The notes under the pieces are model-generated. The model was not told where the DNA came from, did no database searches, and saw nothing but the letters and a program-made list of their open reading frames with translations. A DNA stretch of 64,000 nt from Sphingomonadaceae bacterium. GTDB taxonomy: Bacteria > Pseudomonadota > Alphaproteobacteria > Sphingomonadales > Sphingomonadaceae. Below, one piece after another: positions 43,092 to 51,973 of this stretch (position 1 is the first letter of the stretch; each line of letters begins with the position of its first letter). Both the position numbers and the translations under genes were made by a program. The DNA is taken from contig CANJUF010000007.1 of assembly GCA_947477745.1 (NCBI GenBank), positions 27,585 to 91,584 on the forward strand, read 5' to 3'.

Positions 43092-44213
43092 ATGCCATTC
43101 AAGCCGGCGGGCTATATCCGCACCACGCTTCCGGTCGATCTGTCGGTGCTCGCCGATCTCGACAGCGGGCGCTTCCATTCGATCTGGATGGCCGACCATC
43201 TCGTCAGCCTGTGGCCCGATTCGATCTGGACTGAAGAGTTCACCGATCTCGCAAGCGTCAATCCCTCGCCGCACCGCCATCTCGACGGGCTGGCCATGGC
43301 CGCCACCGTCGCCGCGCTAACAAAGAACACGCCAATCGCCACCAGCGTGGTCGATACCGCGCGGCGCCACCCGGCGATGCTGGCGCAGACCGCGCTCACC
43401 ATCAGCCACTTGTCGAAGGGACGCTTCATCCTTGGCCTCGGCAGCGGCGAAATGGAGAACATAGTCCCTTACGGCATCGACTTTTCGCGGCCGGTTGCGC
43501 GCTTCGAAGAAGCGCTCAAGGTCATCCGCTTGCTGTGGGAAAGTCAGGGCCCAGTCACATTCGACGGCCAGTTCTACAAGCTGCACCACGCGCGGCTCGA
43601 TACCGAACCATACGAGGGCAAGGCTCCGCCGATCTGGGTGGGGTGTTCGGGCCCGCGCATGCTCAAGATCACGGGACAGAATGCGGATGGCTGGTGGCCG
43701 GTAGGAACGCTCACGCTGGATGATTATGCCGCGCAGCTTGCCGCGCTGCATGAGGCTGCGGAGCGGGCAGGGCGCGATCCGGCGGCGATCACCAAGGCGG
43801 GATTCGTCACCTGCCTGATCGGCGATGATGGCGAGATTGCCGAGATGATCCGCCAGCCGCTGGTAAAGGCGTTCCTGCTGCAGGTGCGCGGCGATTTCCT
43901 TGCGGCGCAGGGTTTCACGCATCCGATGGGCGCAGACTGGAAGGGCATTCACGACATCGACCCGCGCGTGCTGACCCGTGAACGGATTGTGAAGTTCCTG
44001 GATGACGTTGAGCCTTGTGCGGTGCTCGCCGCGCTGCCGCACGGAACGCCGCGTCGCATCGCCGAGATTGCCAAAGCCTATGTCGTTGCGGGCATGCAGG
44101 CGCCCAAAATCCTCGACTATGGCGGCATGGCGGGGCTGGCCTTCGGGGCCAAGTCGGCAGCCAAGGTGCGCGAGGCGGAGGACCTGCTGATCGCTTTGGT
44201 GAACGGCGCTTGA
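43092..44213 (+). CDS. LLM-class flavin/F420-dependent oxidoreductase
   Basis: A 373-residue luciferase-like enzyme: FHSIWMADHLVSLWP, SVVDTARRHPAMLAQTALTISHLSKGRFILGLGSGE, RFEEALKVIRLLW and PPIWVGCSGPRMLKITG. This pattern is closest to the methylene-tetrahydromethanopterin-reductase-like group. GGGAG precedes the ATG at 43092. It begins a run of plus-strand genes that ends at 47452 and overlaps or closely abuts the sulfotransferase gene. Confidence 0.88.
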   Translation: MPFKPAGYIRTTLPVDLSVLADLDSGRFHSIWMADHLVSLWPDSIWTEEFTDLASVNPSPHRHLDGLAMAATVAALTKNTPIATSVVDTARRHPAMLAQTALTISHLSKGRFILGLGSGEMENIVPYGIDFSRPVARFEEALKVIRLLWESQGPVTFDGQFYKLHHARLDTEPYEGKAPPIWVGCSGPRMLKITGQNADGWWPVGTLTLDDYAAQLAALHEAAERAGRDPAAITKAGFVTCLIGDDGEIAEMIRQPLVKAFLLQVRGDFLAAQGFTHPMGADWKGIHDIDPRVLTRERIVKFLDDVEPCAVLAALPHGTPRRIAEIAKAYVVAGMQAPKILDYGGMAGLAFGAKSAAKVREAEDLLIALVNGA

Positions 44214-44218
44214 CGGGG

Positions 44219-45370
44219 GTGCTCGATGCCGGCGGGCTGATCGCGCAGGCCAGGGCCGAGACCGGCCTGTCCGACTTTGGCGACGATACGCTGGCGGAGC
44301 GCTTCGGTGTGCTGATCGGCAAGTTCCGCGAGGCTGGGATGGATGCGGCCGGCGAGCAGATCGCGGCAGAGGTCGCGCTGGGCCTGCTCAAGCAACGGCT
44401 TGAGGTGTTCGAGGATCGTAACCGCTATCCCATCGCGGACGAAGTCATCGAAGCGCCGATCTTCGCCACCGGCGAGCCGCGTTCGGGCACGACCTTGCTG
44501 CACATGCTGCTCTCGCTTGATCCGGGTGCCCGCTCGCTCAGGTTCTGGGAGGTGATGTATCCCTCGCCGCCGCCGGGCCTTGCCGGGCCGGACGATCCAC
44601 GCCCCGCTCGGGCCGATGACGACTGGCGCGCGATTCTGAAACGCATCCCCAAGTGGCTGTCGAACCATCCCTACAACGACATGCTGGGGCAGGGCCTTCC
44701 CGAGTGCGAGCGCGTCTGGGGTTTCGATTTCCGGGTGATGGGGTCGACGGTGTGGTGGCAGGTGCCGACCCGCATGATCATGGAAGGCCTGCCTGCCGAT
44801 CCGCGAGCGCAATATCGCATTCACAAGATCATGCTCCAGCAACTGCAATATGCCCGTCCCAGGAAGCGCTGGGCCTTGAAGGGCTTTCATAGCGGCAGGC
44901 TGGGCGCGATGTTCGAGGCCTATCCCGATGCCAGGCTGATCTGGACGCACCGCGATCCGGTGCAGGTCATCGCTTCGCGCATCAAGATGGCGGGCGAACT
45001 TGACGAGGGGCTGACCGGATCGGTCGACTGGCAGGAAACCGCAAAGTATTATCTCGCGCTGAGCCGCGCGGGCATCAAGGCGGCGCTCGCCAGCCCCTTC
45101 CTCGACGATCCGCGCGTCCATCATGTGCGCTACCGCGATTTCGTGCCCGATCCCGCCGGTTCGATCCGCGCGTTCTACGCAAAATACGGCTTTGAGTTCA
45201 CGGAGGAATACGACACCGCGATCCGCGACTATCTCGCCGCCAACAAGCCCGACCGGCACGGCAAATTCACCTATTCGCTCGACCTGATCGGCGAGCCGGT
45301 AGACAAGCTGCACGAGGAATTCGCACAGTACCGCGAACGCTTCGGCATCGAGATCGAGCAGAAGGGATAG
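44219..45370 (+). CDS. Sulfotransferase family protein
   Basis: A 383-residue protein of the bacterial sulfotransferase family. The PAPS 5'-phosphosulfate loop is TGEPRSGTTLLHMLLSLDP, the WTHRDPVQVIASRIKM region supplies the 3'-phosphate site, and VRYRDFVPDP lies near the end. The GTG at 44219 gives the family-like MLDAGGLIAQARAETGL; a TTG at 44210 overlapping the upstream stop is the alternative. It would sulfate an alcohol or phenol, or, in this family, act on a related acceptor. Confidence 0.85.
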   Translation: MLDAGGLIAQARAETGLSDFGDDTLAERFGVLIGKFREAGMDAAGEQIAAEVALGLLKQRLEVFEDRNRYPIADEVIEAPIFATGEPRSGTTLLHMLLSLDPGARSLRFWEVMYPSPPPGLAGPDDPRPARADDDWRAILKRIPKWLSNHPYNDMLGQGLPECERVWGFDFRVMGSTVWWQVPTRMIMEGLPADPRAQYRIHKIMLQQLQYARPRKRWALKGFHSGRLGAMFEAYPDARLIWTHRDPVQVIASRIKMAGELDEGLTGSVDWQETAKYYLALSRAGIKAALASPFLDDPRVHHVRYRDFVPDPAGSIRAFYAKYGFEFTEEYDTAIRDYLAANKPDRHGKFTYSLDLIGEPVDKLHEEFAQYRERFGIEIEQKG

Positions 45371-45375
45371 AAGCG

Positions 45376-46191
45376 GTGACCATGCATCCACGTATTTCGG
45401 TCAACTCGCTGTGTTTTCCCGAGGCGGGCTGGCCTGACCTTGCGCGGCATTGGCGCGAGTGCGGCACGCGGCGCGCGAGTTTCCTCAGTCCGCTGCTCGA
45501 TGCGGGCGTCGAAACGGTGCAGCAGGTGCTGAGCGAGGGCGGCCTGAAACTGGAGACGATCACGCACCTGTTCACCTCCGGCCAGCTTGGACCGCGCGAG
45601 GATGACTGGGCGGGGGAACGCAAGCTGCTGTCGCGGGTGATCGATGCGGCCGGCATGCTGCGCGGCAATTCAGTCTACATGATGTGCGGCGGCCACGGCG
45701 ATCTGGTGTGGGAAGAGGCTGCCGAGCACTTCGCTCACGCGGTCGCGCCTTGTGCCGAGCAGGCGAGCGCTGCGGGTGTCGCCCTGCTGGTCGAGCCGGC
45801 GCCGCCGCTCTATGCCGAAGGTCACATCGCGCACTCGTTGCGCGACACGCTGGCGCTGGCGGAAATTGCCGGTCTGGGCGTGTGCATCGATGTCTATTCG
45901 TGCTGGTTCGAAGCGGACCTCAAGCGCACCATCGAACGCGCCATGCCTCGCTGCCACCTCGTCCAGATCAGCGACTACAAATACGGCGACCGCGCCTATC
46001 CCTCACGCGCGATCCCGGGCGAAGGCGATATTCCGCTCGAACGCATCGTGAGCTGGATTCTCGAGGCCGGATATACCGGCAATTTCGATTTCGAGCTGAT
46101 CGGGCCGCGCATCGCCGAGGCCGGTTACGGCGAGGCGGTCAAGCGGGCGGGCGACTATACCAGCGAGCTTCTGACCAGACTGGGAGCATAA
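45376..46191 (+). CDS. Sugar phosphate isomerase/epimerase-type TIM barrel
   Basis: A 271-residue AP-endonuclease-2-like barrel: ISVNSLCFPEAGW, LVEPAPPLYAEGHIAHSLRDTLALAEI, GVCIDVYSCWFEADLKRTIERAMPRCHLVQISDYKYG and the C-terminal GNFDFELIGPRIAEAGYGEAV. Metal residues expected for the family (Glu, Asp, His, Glu) appear in place. The GTG at 45376 is favoured over the ATG at 45382 because AAGGGA lies eight bases before it. Confidence 0.85.
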   Translation: MTMHPRISVNSLCFPEAGWPDLARHWRECGTRRASFLSPLLDAGVETVQQVLSEGGLKLETITHLFTSGQLGPREDDWAGERKLLSRVIDAAGMLRGNSVYMMCGGHGDLVWEEAAEHFAHAVAPCAEQASAAGVALLVEPAPPLYAEGHIAHSLRDTLALAEIAGLGVCIDVYSCWFEADLKRTIERAMPRCHLVQISDYKYGDRAYPSRAIPGEGDIPLERIVSWILEAGYTGNFDFELIGPRIAEAGYGEAVKRAGDYTSELLTRLGA

Positions 46192-46195
46192 CGGC

Positions 46196-47452
46196 ATGGC
46201 ATATGGCGATTCACCCATCGATCACGAGCTGAGACAGGCCTGGGACCAGTTCTGCGACCGGCTCAAGGGCGCGGCGGACCTGATCTTCAAGGATCTGAAC
46301 CCGGCAACGCCTCTCCAGCGCGCGGACGGCTTTCGCTATCTGACGCAGAACCTCAGCCAGGCGTTCGATCTCGCGCTCGAAACCAAGAACACGCAGTATC
46401 CCGGCTTCCAGGTATTCTGCTCGCCCACCCGCAAGCTCGGTTCCGACAATGCCGACTGCATCTATATCCAGGCCTGGATCGACGGTTCTTCGGTTTACCG
46501 GATCACCGGCAAGCGCAGCACCGCGCGGATGTGGAACATCACGGTGCAGGGACCGCGCTCGGACAAGGCCTACGGCACCGAGCTGCGCACGCTGCACGAG
46601 CCGTTCGGCGATACGCCCGAGGCCAACCTGTTCGGCAGCGAGATCAAGACCAACTGGGACGGTACCTTCGAACTCTACATCGGCGGCGAGAAGCAGGGGC
46701 AGAACTGGCTGCCGACGACGCCGGGCACGCGCAAGCTGTTCCTGCGCCAATATTTCGATTCGTGGGACGAGGAGGCCGCTGATTACCGGATCGAGCGGGT
46801 GGGCATGGATTCCCCGCGCCCGATGCCCGATCCCGCCGAGATGATCGAGGCGATGCAGTGGGCAGGCAATTTCGTCCACGAGGTCGTCGAGTTCTGGCCC
46901 GACTGGGTGTGGGAATCGGGCGACCAGATCGATCCGCAAGCGATCAACCGCTTTGCCGGCAACAACCTCACGCCCGACAAGCCGTGGACCGAGGAAACCG
47001 AGGAGCGCGACCTGCGCCGGGGCCGCCTCATCACGATGATGCGCTGGGCGCTCGAAAACGATCAGGCGCTGGTGCTCGAATTCGATGCCTATGACGGCTT
47101 CTGGATGATCACCAGCGAGTCGATGTTCGGCAATTCGATGGATTATCTCTATCGTCCGGTAAGCTACACCCCGAGCCGCACGCGGGTGGACCCAGATGGC
47201 CGGATTCGTCTGGTGCTGTCGGCGCAGGATCCCGGCTATGCCAACTGGATCGACAACCAGGGCTATACCGCCGGCATTCTCAATTTTCGCAATGTTCACT
47301 CGCGGCTGATCCCGGACCTGCGCACCACGGTGGTGCCCTTCGCCGAGCTCGCCGCGCACATGCACGCCGGAAGCCCGACCGTGACGAAGGAGGAGCGCAC
47401 CGCCGAAATGTGGAAACGTTTCGACGCGATCCGGCGGCGCTACCGGATCTAA
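46196..47452 (+). CDS. Cytoplasmic DUF1214-type protein
   Basis: A 418-residue member of the same family as 8768-10021 and 26612-27910, with SAQDPGYANWIDNQGYTAG and DNADCIYIQAWIDGSSVYRITG. Unlike its paralogues it has no signal peptide and begins MAYGDSPIDHELRQAWDQF. GGGAGC precedes the ATG four bases after the isomerase gene. It ends four bases from the convergent SDR. Function unknown. Confidence 0.78.
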   Translation: MAYGDSPIDHELRQAWDQFCDRLKGAADLIFKDLNPATPLQRADGFRYLTQNLSQAFDLALETKNTQYPGFQVFCSPTRKLGSDNADCIYIQAWIDGSSVYRITGKRSTARMWNITVQGPRSDKAYGTELRTLHEPFGDTPEANLFGSEIKTNWDGTFELYIGGEKQGQNWLPTTPGTRKLFLRQYFDSWDEEAADYRIERVGMDSPRPMPDPAEMIEAMQWAGNFVHEVVEFWPDWVWESGDQIDPQAINRFAGNNLTPDKPWTEETEERDLRRGRLITMMRWALENDQALVLEFDAYDGFWMITSESMFGNSMDYLYRPVSYTPSRTRVDPDGRIRLVLSAQDPGYANWIDNQGYTAGILNFRNVHSRLIPDLRTTVVPFAELAAHMHAGSPTVTKEERTAEMWKRFDAIRRRYRI

Positions 47453-47455
47453 ACG

Positions 47456-48340
47456 CTACATCACCAGCCCTTCGCCCTCCTTCGCGCCCGGCGCGGCCTC
47501 GAAGCTTGCGCGCGTGGCATCGCTGGTCAGCGTGATCCGCTGTGCCAGCGTCATCGCCGAAAGCCGGTGCGTGTTCTCCTCGTCGCGCGGATTGGCGTAA
47601 ACCACGGGCAGCCATTCGCGGTCGAGCTGCGCGAACAGGTTCGCTGCCGCCTCCTCGGGGTCCTGAGGCACCGGGGTTCCCTCGGGAAGGCCCTCGGGCG
47701 TGCGCGTCTCGGCGAACGGGGTCTGGCGGATCTTCTGGTTGCGCTGGAAATTGGGCGTGTAAGTCGATCCGATCATGAACGAGGTGGCATCGACGCCTTT
47801 GCGCTTCAGTTCGTACCACAGCGACTGGGCCAGCAGGTTCTCGTAAGCCTTGCTCGCGCCGTAAGTGCTCAGCGAATACATGCCCTGCGCCGCGCCAAGC
47901 GACGAGCATAGGACGATCCCGCCGCGCCCGCGGCCGGCCATTTCGCGCGCGAAGTGGTGCAGGAGCACGGTCGGCACGATGCAGTTGACGTGGATGTTGG
48001 CAAGGTGGCGTTCGAGATCCTGCGCGATGAACTCACCGATATGCTCGCTCGCAGCGTTGTAGATCAGGAAATCGACCGGGGTTCCTGCCATCCCCGCCAG
48101 CAATAGCTGGAGTATGCCGGGGTCTGATAAGTTGGCGGCCACGGTCCTGACCTCGACGCCGAAATCGGCGCGCAGTCGCTGTGCCGCCGCGTCGAGCTTT
48201 TCCTGTCCGCGCGCGGTGATCGCCACGTTCATGCCGCGCCGCGCCAGTTCGCGCGCGAGCGCCTCGCCCAGCCCGAACGAGCCGCCGATGACCATGGCCC
48301 ATTGCCCGTACCGCGCCTTGTAATTGCCGCTCTCGTTCAT
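47456..48340 (-). CDS. Short-chain dehydrogenase/reductase
   Basis: A 294-residue SDR, longer than usual because of a C-terminal extension (TPEGLPEGTPVPQDPEEAAANLFAQ). The cofactor loop is GGSFGLGEALA, IYNAASEHIG replaces NNAG, and the active site is CSSLG plus TYGASKAYE. AGGAGAG precedes the ATG at 48340. It is convergent with the DUF1214 gene and divergent from the P450. Confidence 0.88.
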   Translation of the reverse strand: MNESGNYKARYGQWAMVIGGSFGLGEALARELARRGMNVAITARGQEKLDAAAQRLRADFGVEVRTVAANLSDPGILQLLLAGMAGTPVDFLIYNAASEHIGEFIAQDLERHLANIHVNCIVPTVLLHHFAREMAGRGRGGIVLCSSLGAAQGMYSLSTYGASKAYENLLAQSLWYELKRKGVDATSFMIGSTYTPNFQRNQKIRQTPFAETRTPEGLPEGTPVPQDPEEAAANLFAQLDREWLPVVYANPRDEENTHRLSAMTLAQRITLTSDATRASFEAAPGAKEGEGLVM

Positions 48341-48489
48341 CGCCACTCTCCTGGTCCTCGCCGCGACACTGGATCGCCGACCGGCTTGGCGCAAGCCGCG
48401 CTTGTCTTGACCTGCCGCCAGTGCCAATCATGCCGCGCAACGAGACCGCACGGGAATGGCGGTCAGAACGTACGACGGGACAGGCAGCG

Positions 48490-49713
48490 ATGAACGAATT
48501 TAATGCAGGCGGGGGTGCGGGCACTTGTCCGGTCATTGTCACCAACAGCGATGCGTTCTATCTCGATCCCGATTCCACGCTGCCTGAAGGGCCGCGCCCC
48601 GCCATTGCCCGCAGCGAGTACGGCATCGAATTCCTGAGTTATCCGGTGGTGCGCCAAGGCTTTCGCGACAAGCGCATGCAGCCGCGCGACGAGGCCTATT
48701 TCAAGTCGATCGGCGCGAGCGAGCTGATTCTCGAATTCATCCGCGAGGGCAATCTCAACTTCATGGCGCCCGACAAGCACGACCGCATCCGGCCGATTCT
48801 GGTCAAGGCGTTCACGACGTCGCGAGTCGACAGCTTCCGGCCGGAGATGCGCCGGATCGCGGGTGAGCTGATCGACCAGTTCATCGGCGAAGGCCATGCC
48901 GATCTCGTCGCACAGTTCTGCCACGAATATCCGATTTCGGTGATCGCGCAGTTCGTGGGCCTGCCGCGCGAGGACGTGCCGGAAATCTCGCAGGCGACAA
49001 TGCACTTGCGTATGCTCGGCCAGAAGCCGTTCGCGCCCGGCATGCCGGTGCTCGAAAAGGCGCTGCGCTATCTCCATGACCATGTCGAGGCGCTTGTCGC
49101 AGAGCGGCGCGCCCAGCCGCCGCGCGACGATTTCCTCGGCGCGCTGATCACGCTGCGCGACGGCGGAGAAGACCTGACCGACAAGGAGCTGATCTGGGGA
49201 GTAGCCTTCATGATGCTGGGCGGGCACGATACCACCCGCTACACGCTGTCGGGGAGCCTGATGAGCATTCTGGAGACAGGCATGTGGGAAGCGCTTGCTG
49301 CCGATCCCGCGCCGATCCCCGATGTCATTGCCGATTCGATGCGGCTTCATCCTGGCACGCCGCGCCAGATGCGCGTGGTTCACGAACCGCTCGAGGTGGC
49401 AGGCCATGCGCTGGTGCCCGGCGATGTGGTCTCGCTCAACATGTCGGCGGCAGGGCGCGACCCGGCGGTGTTCGATGAGTCCGCAAGCCTGCGCTGCCCG
49501 CGCAGCGATCCCGCCTATGACATCGGCTTCGGATTCGGCCGCTATGCCTGCATCGGACAGACCCTGGCGCGCACCGAAATGGCCGAGGCGATCGCCATGC
49601 TGACCAGCCGCCTCGCCGATGTGGAATTGACGGGCGAGCCGCTGCTCAAACCGACCGGCGTGGTCGCCGGTTTCGATTCCATTCCAGTGCGCTTCCGCGC
49701 CCGGAACCGGTGA
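48490..49713 (+). CDS. Cytochrome P450 with altered K-helix motif
   Basis: A 407-residue P450. The I-helix (MLGGHDTTRYTLS) and the haem loop (FGFGRYACIG, cysteine about residue 357) are sound, but the K-helix motif that should read E-x-x-R is D-S-M-R (ADSMRLHPGTPRQMR), and tyrosine replaces the usual histidine before the cysteine. The start at 48490 gives MNEFNAGGGAGTC; a longer frame from 48421 has no support. It opens a plus-strand unit of P450, SDR and serine hydrolase. Confidence 0.9.
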   Translation: MNEFNAGGGAGTCPVIVTNSDAFYLDPDSTLPEGPRPAIARSEYGIEFLSYPVVRQGFRDKRMQPRDEAYFKSIGASELILEFIREGNLNFMAPDKHDRIRPILVKAFTTSRVDSFRPEMRRIAGELIDQFIGEGHADLVAQFCHEYPISVIAQFVGLPREDVPEISQATMHLRMLGQKPFAPGMPVLEKALRYLHDHVEALVAERRAQPPRDDFLGALITLRDGGEDLTDKELIWGVAFMMLGGHDTTRYTLSGSLMSILETGMWEALAADPAPIPDVIADSMRLHPGTPRQMRVVHEPLEVAGHALVPGDVVSLNMSAAGRDPAVFDESASLRCPRSDPAYDIGFGFGRYACIGQTLARTEMAEAIAMLTSRLADVELTGEPLLKPTGVVAGFDSIPVRFRARNR

Positions 49714-49724
49714 AGGACCGCAAA

Positions 49725-50687
49725 ATGATCAGGTTTGACGGCAAGGTCGCCATTGTCAGTGGCGGCGGCAGGGGAGTGGGCCGCGCTCATGCCGAATTGC
49801 TCGCCGCACGCGGCTGCAAGGTGCTGATCAACGATGCCGCGCTTGATCCCACGGGGCGCGCGGGCGAGGGCGATGACCCGGCGGAGCAGGCCGCAGCGGC
49901 AATCCGTGCTGCGGGCGGCGAGGCGGCGTCGCACAAGGGCGATGTGCGCACCAGTGCCTGCGAAATGGTCGAGCAGGCGCTCGATCAATGGGGCCGGCTG
50001 GACGTGGTGGTCTGCAATGCCGGCGGCAGCCACGGCGGGCTGTTTGCCGATATGGCTGCGGCGGACTGGCACAATGCCTTCGACATTCATGTGACCGGCA
50101 CCGTGGGGCTGGTGCGCGCGGCATGGCCGCATCTCGCCGCCAGCGGCGCGGGGCGCATTCTTACCACCGCGTCGAACGGGATGTTCGGAAATGCCTTTGC
50201 CACCAGCTACGGCGCGGCCAAGGCGGCGATCTTCGGGTTCACCCGGGGCATTGCGCTGGAAGGCGCGCCGCTCGGCGTCCACGCCAACTGCATCTTGCCC
50301 AGCGCCTGGTCGCGGCTGACCAGCAAAATCCAGGACCCTTTCGCCACCGAAGTGCTCGAGACCCGCTTTGGCCCCGAACACATCGCCAGTTTCGCCGCCT
50401 GGCTGGTCCACCACGATTGCCGGGTGAACGGCGAGGGCTTCATGGTCGGCGGCGGGGTCGCCCAGCGCGTGACTTTTGCGCTCAGTGAGCATGTGGTGCT
50501 TGAAGCGCCCGGCCCCGAAGATTGGGCCATGCAGGAACACGCGCTGATGGGTAGCACGGTGCGCCCCGCCGGTACGCTGATCGATTCCTTCGCCGCGCAG
50601 ATCGCAGCGCTCGATCCCTCTTTGGCCGATCGGGCCGAGGCGATGCGCAGCGGCGGGATCAACACCAGGGATGGGAAAACCGAATGA
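49725..50687 (+). CDS. Short-chain dehydrogenase/reductase, large form
   Basis: A 320-residue SDR resembling the N-terminal part of multifunctional enzyme 2 rather than classical 250-residue SDRs. IVSGGGRGVGRAHAELL binds the cofactor, VCNAGG is the structural motif, and the active site is TASNGMFGN with SYGAAKAA. AAGGA lies seven bases before the ATG at 49725. The stop overlaps the serine hydrolase start by four bases (ATGA). Confidence 0.88.
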   Translation: MIRFDGKVAIVSGGGRGVGRAHAELLAARGCKVLINDAALDPTGRAGEGDDPAEQAAAAIRAAGGEAASHKGDVRTSACEMVEQALDQWGRLDVVVCNAGGSHGGLFADMAAADWHNAFDIHVTGTVGLVRAAWPHLAASGAGRILTTASNGMFGNAFATSYGAAKAAIFGFTRGIALEGAPLGVHANCILPSAWSRLTSKIQDPFATEVLETRFGPEHIASFAAWLVHHDCRVNGEGFMVGGGVAQRVTFALSEHVVLEAPGPEDWAMQEHALMGSTVRPAGTLIDSFAAQIAALDPSLADRAEAMRSGGINTRDGKTE

Positions 50688-51871
50688 CCGGCACGATAGC
50701 GATGGACCGCCTCAAGCGGCTGACCGATGCGATGGAAGGCTTCGCCACCGGCGGCCACTATGCCGGAGTGCAGACGCAGATCTGGCTGCGCGGGCACCTC
50801 GTCCACGAAAGCTGCCACGGCATGATGGATGTCGAGGCGGGCAAGCCGATGCGGCGCGACGCGCTGTTCCGGATTGCATCGATGACCAAGCCGATCGTCA
50901 GCGCCGCCGTGTTGCAACTGCTCGAAGAGGGCAAGGTCCGGCTTAACGATCCGGTAGAGCGCTGGCTGCCCGAACTGGCATCGATGCAGGTGCTCAAGAA
51001 TCCGACGGCGCCCATATCCGAAACCGAACCGCTGGCGCGGCCGATTACCTTGCTTGACCTGCTGACGCATCGTTCGGGAATTACTTACGATTTCAGTTGC
51101 TTCGGCGAACTGCAGCAGGCCGTTGCGCCGCTGCGCGGCGGCGGGATCATCGCCGACATGACGCCCGACGAGTGGATGCAGGTACTGGGCGAAACCCCGC
51201 TGATCTCGCAGCCCGGCAAGACCTGGCACTATGGCTTTTCGACCGACGTGCTCGGCGTGCTGCTCGCACGGATCGACGGTAAGTCGCTGTTCGAGGCGCT
51301 TTCCGACCGCATTTTCGGCCCGCTCGGCATGAAGGACACGGTGTTTCACGTCGGCCCTGACCGGCGCGACCGCTTCACCGTGGGCTACATGCGCGACGAG
51401 GCCGGCGCGCTCAAGGTGCACGATCATCCCGACACATCGTGGTTCAACAATGCGCCGCGCTTCCAGGGCGGCGGCGGCGCGCTGGTTTCAACCGCCGACG
51501 ATTACGCGCGCTTTGCCCTCGCCCTGCTGGGCAAGGGCGAGCTGGAGGGCACGCGCATCCTCTCGCGCAAGACGGTCGAGGCGATGACCCGCGACTGGAT
51601 CGGCGAAAGCCAGCGCGCGCCGCATTTCCCGGCCTTCGACGTGCTCGGCACGCACGGGTTTGGCCTCGGCGTCTCGGTCGTGGGGCCAAGCGGCCACGAT
51701 GTCGCGCTGGCCTCGCCGGGCAAGTTCGGCTGGCCGGGCGCCTATTCGACCCGCTGGTTCGCCGATCCTTCGGAAAATCTGGTTGCGGTCATGATGACGC
51801 AGATGTGGTTCGACATGCGGCGCGAGATCGGCCCGGCGTTCGATTCGCTGGTCTATCAGGCGCTGGATTGA
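50684..51871 (+). CDS. Beta-lactamase-fold serine hydrolase
   Basis: A 395-residue esterase-type member of the class C beta-lactamase family (EstB-like). The nucleophile motif SxxK is SMTK (FRIASMTKPIVSAAVL), the tyrosine motif is HYGFSTD, and the third box is WPGAYSTRWFADP. No signal peptide is seen, so it is probably a cytoplasmic esterase acting on the pathway intermediate rather than a resistance enzyme. Confidence 0.85.
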   Translation: MTGTIAMDRLKRLTDAMEGFATGGHYAGVQTQIWLRGHLVHESCHGMMDVEAGKPMRRDALFRIASMTKPIVSAAVLQLLEEGKVRLNDPVERWLPELASMQVLKNPTAPISETEPLARPITLLDLLTHRSGITYDFSCFGELQQAVAPLRGGGIIADMTPDEWMQVLGETPLISQPGKTWHYGFSTDVLGVLLARIDGKSLFEALSDRIFGPLGMKDTVFHVGPDRRDRFTVGYMRDEAGALKVHDHPDTSWFNNAPRFQGGGGALVSTADDYARFALALLGKGELEGTRILSRKTVEAMTRDWIGESQRAPHFPAFDVLGTHGFGLGVSVVGPSGHDVALASPGKFGWPGAYSTRWFADPSENLVAVMMTQMWFDMRREIGPAFDSLVYQALD

Positions 51872-51887
51872 GCCACTTGGGCTATTT

Positions 51888-51968
51888 CGTCATTGCGAGC
51901 GTAGCGAAGCAATCCAGGGCAGTTGCGTAACTCTGGATTGCCTCGTCGCTTTGCTCCTCGCAATGACG
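51888..51968. repeat. 84-bp palindromic repeat, copy 2
   Basis: An 81-base copy with the same perfect ends (CGTCATTGCGAG / CTCGCAATGACG) and inner CTGGATTGC/GCAATCCAG arms as copy 1. It lies between the convergent serine hydrolase and thiolase genes. Confidence 0.85.
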
Positions 51969-51973
51969 ATAGA

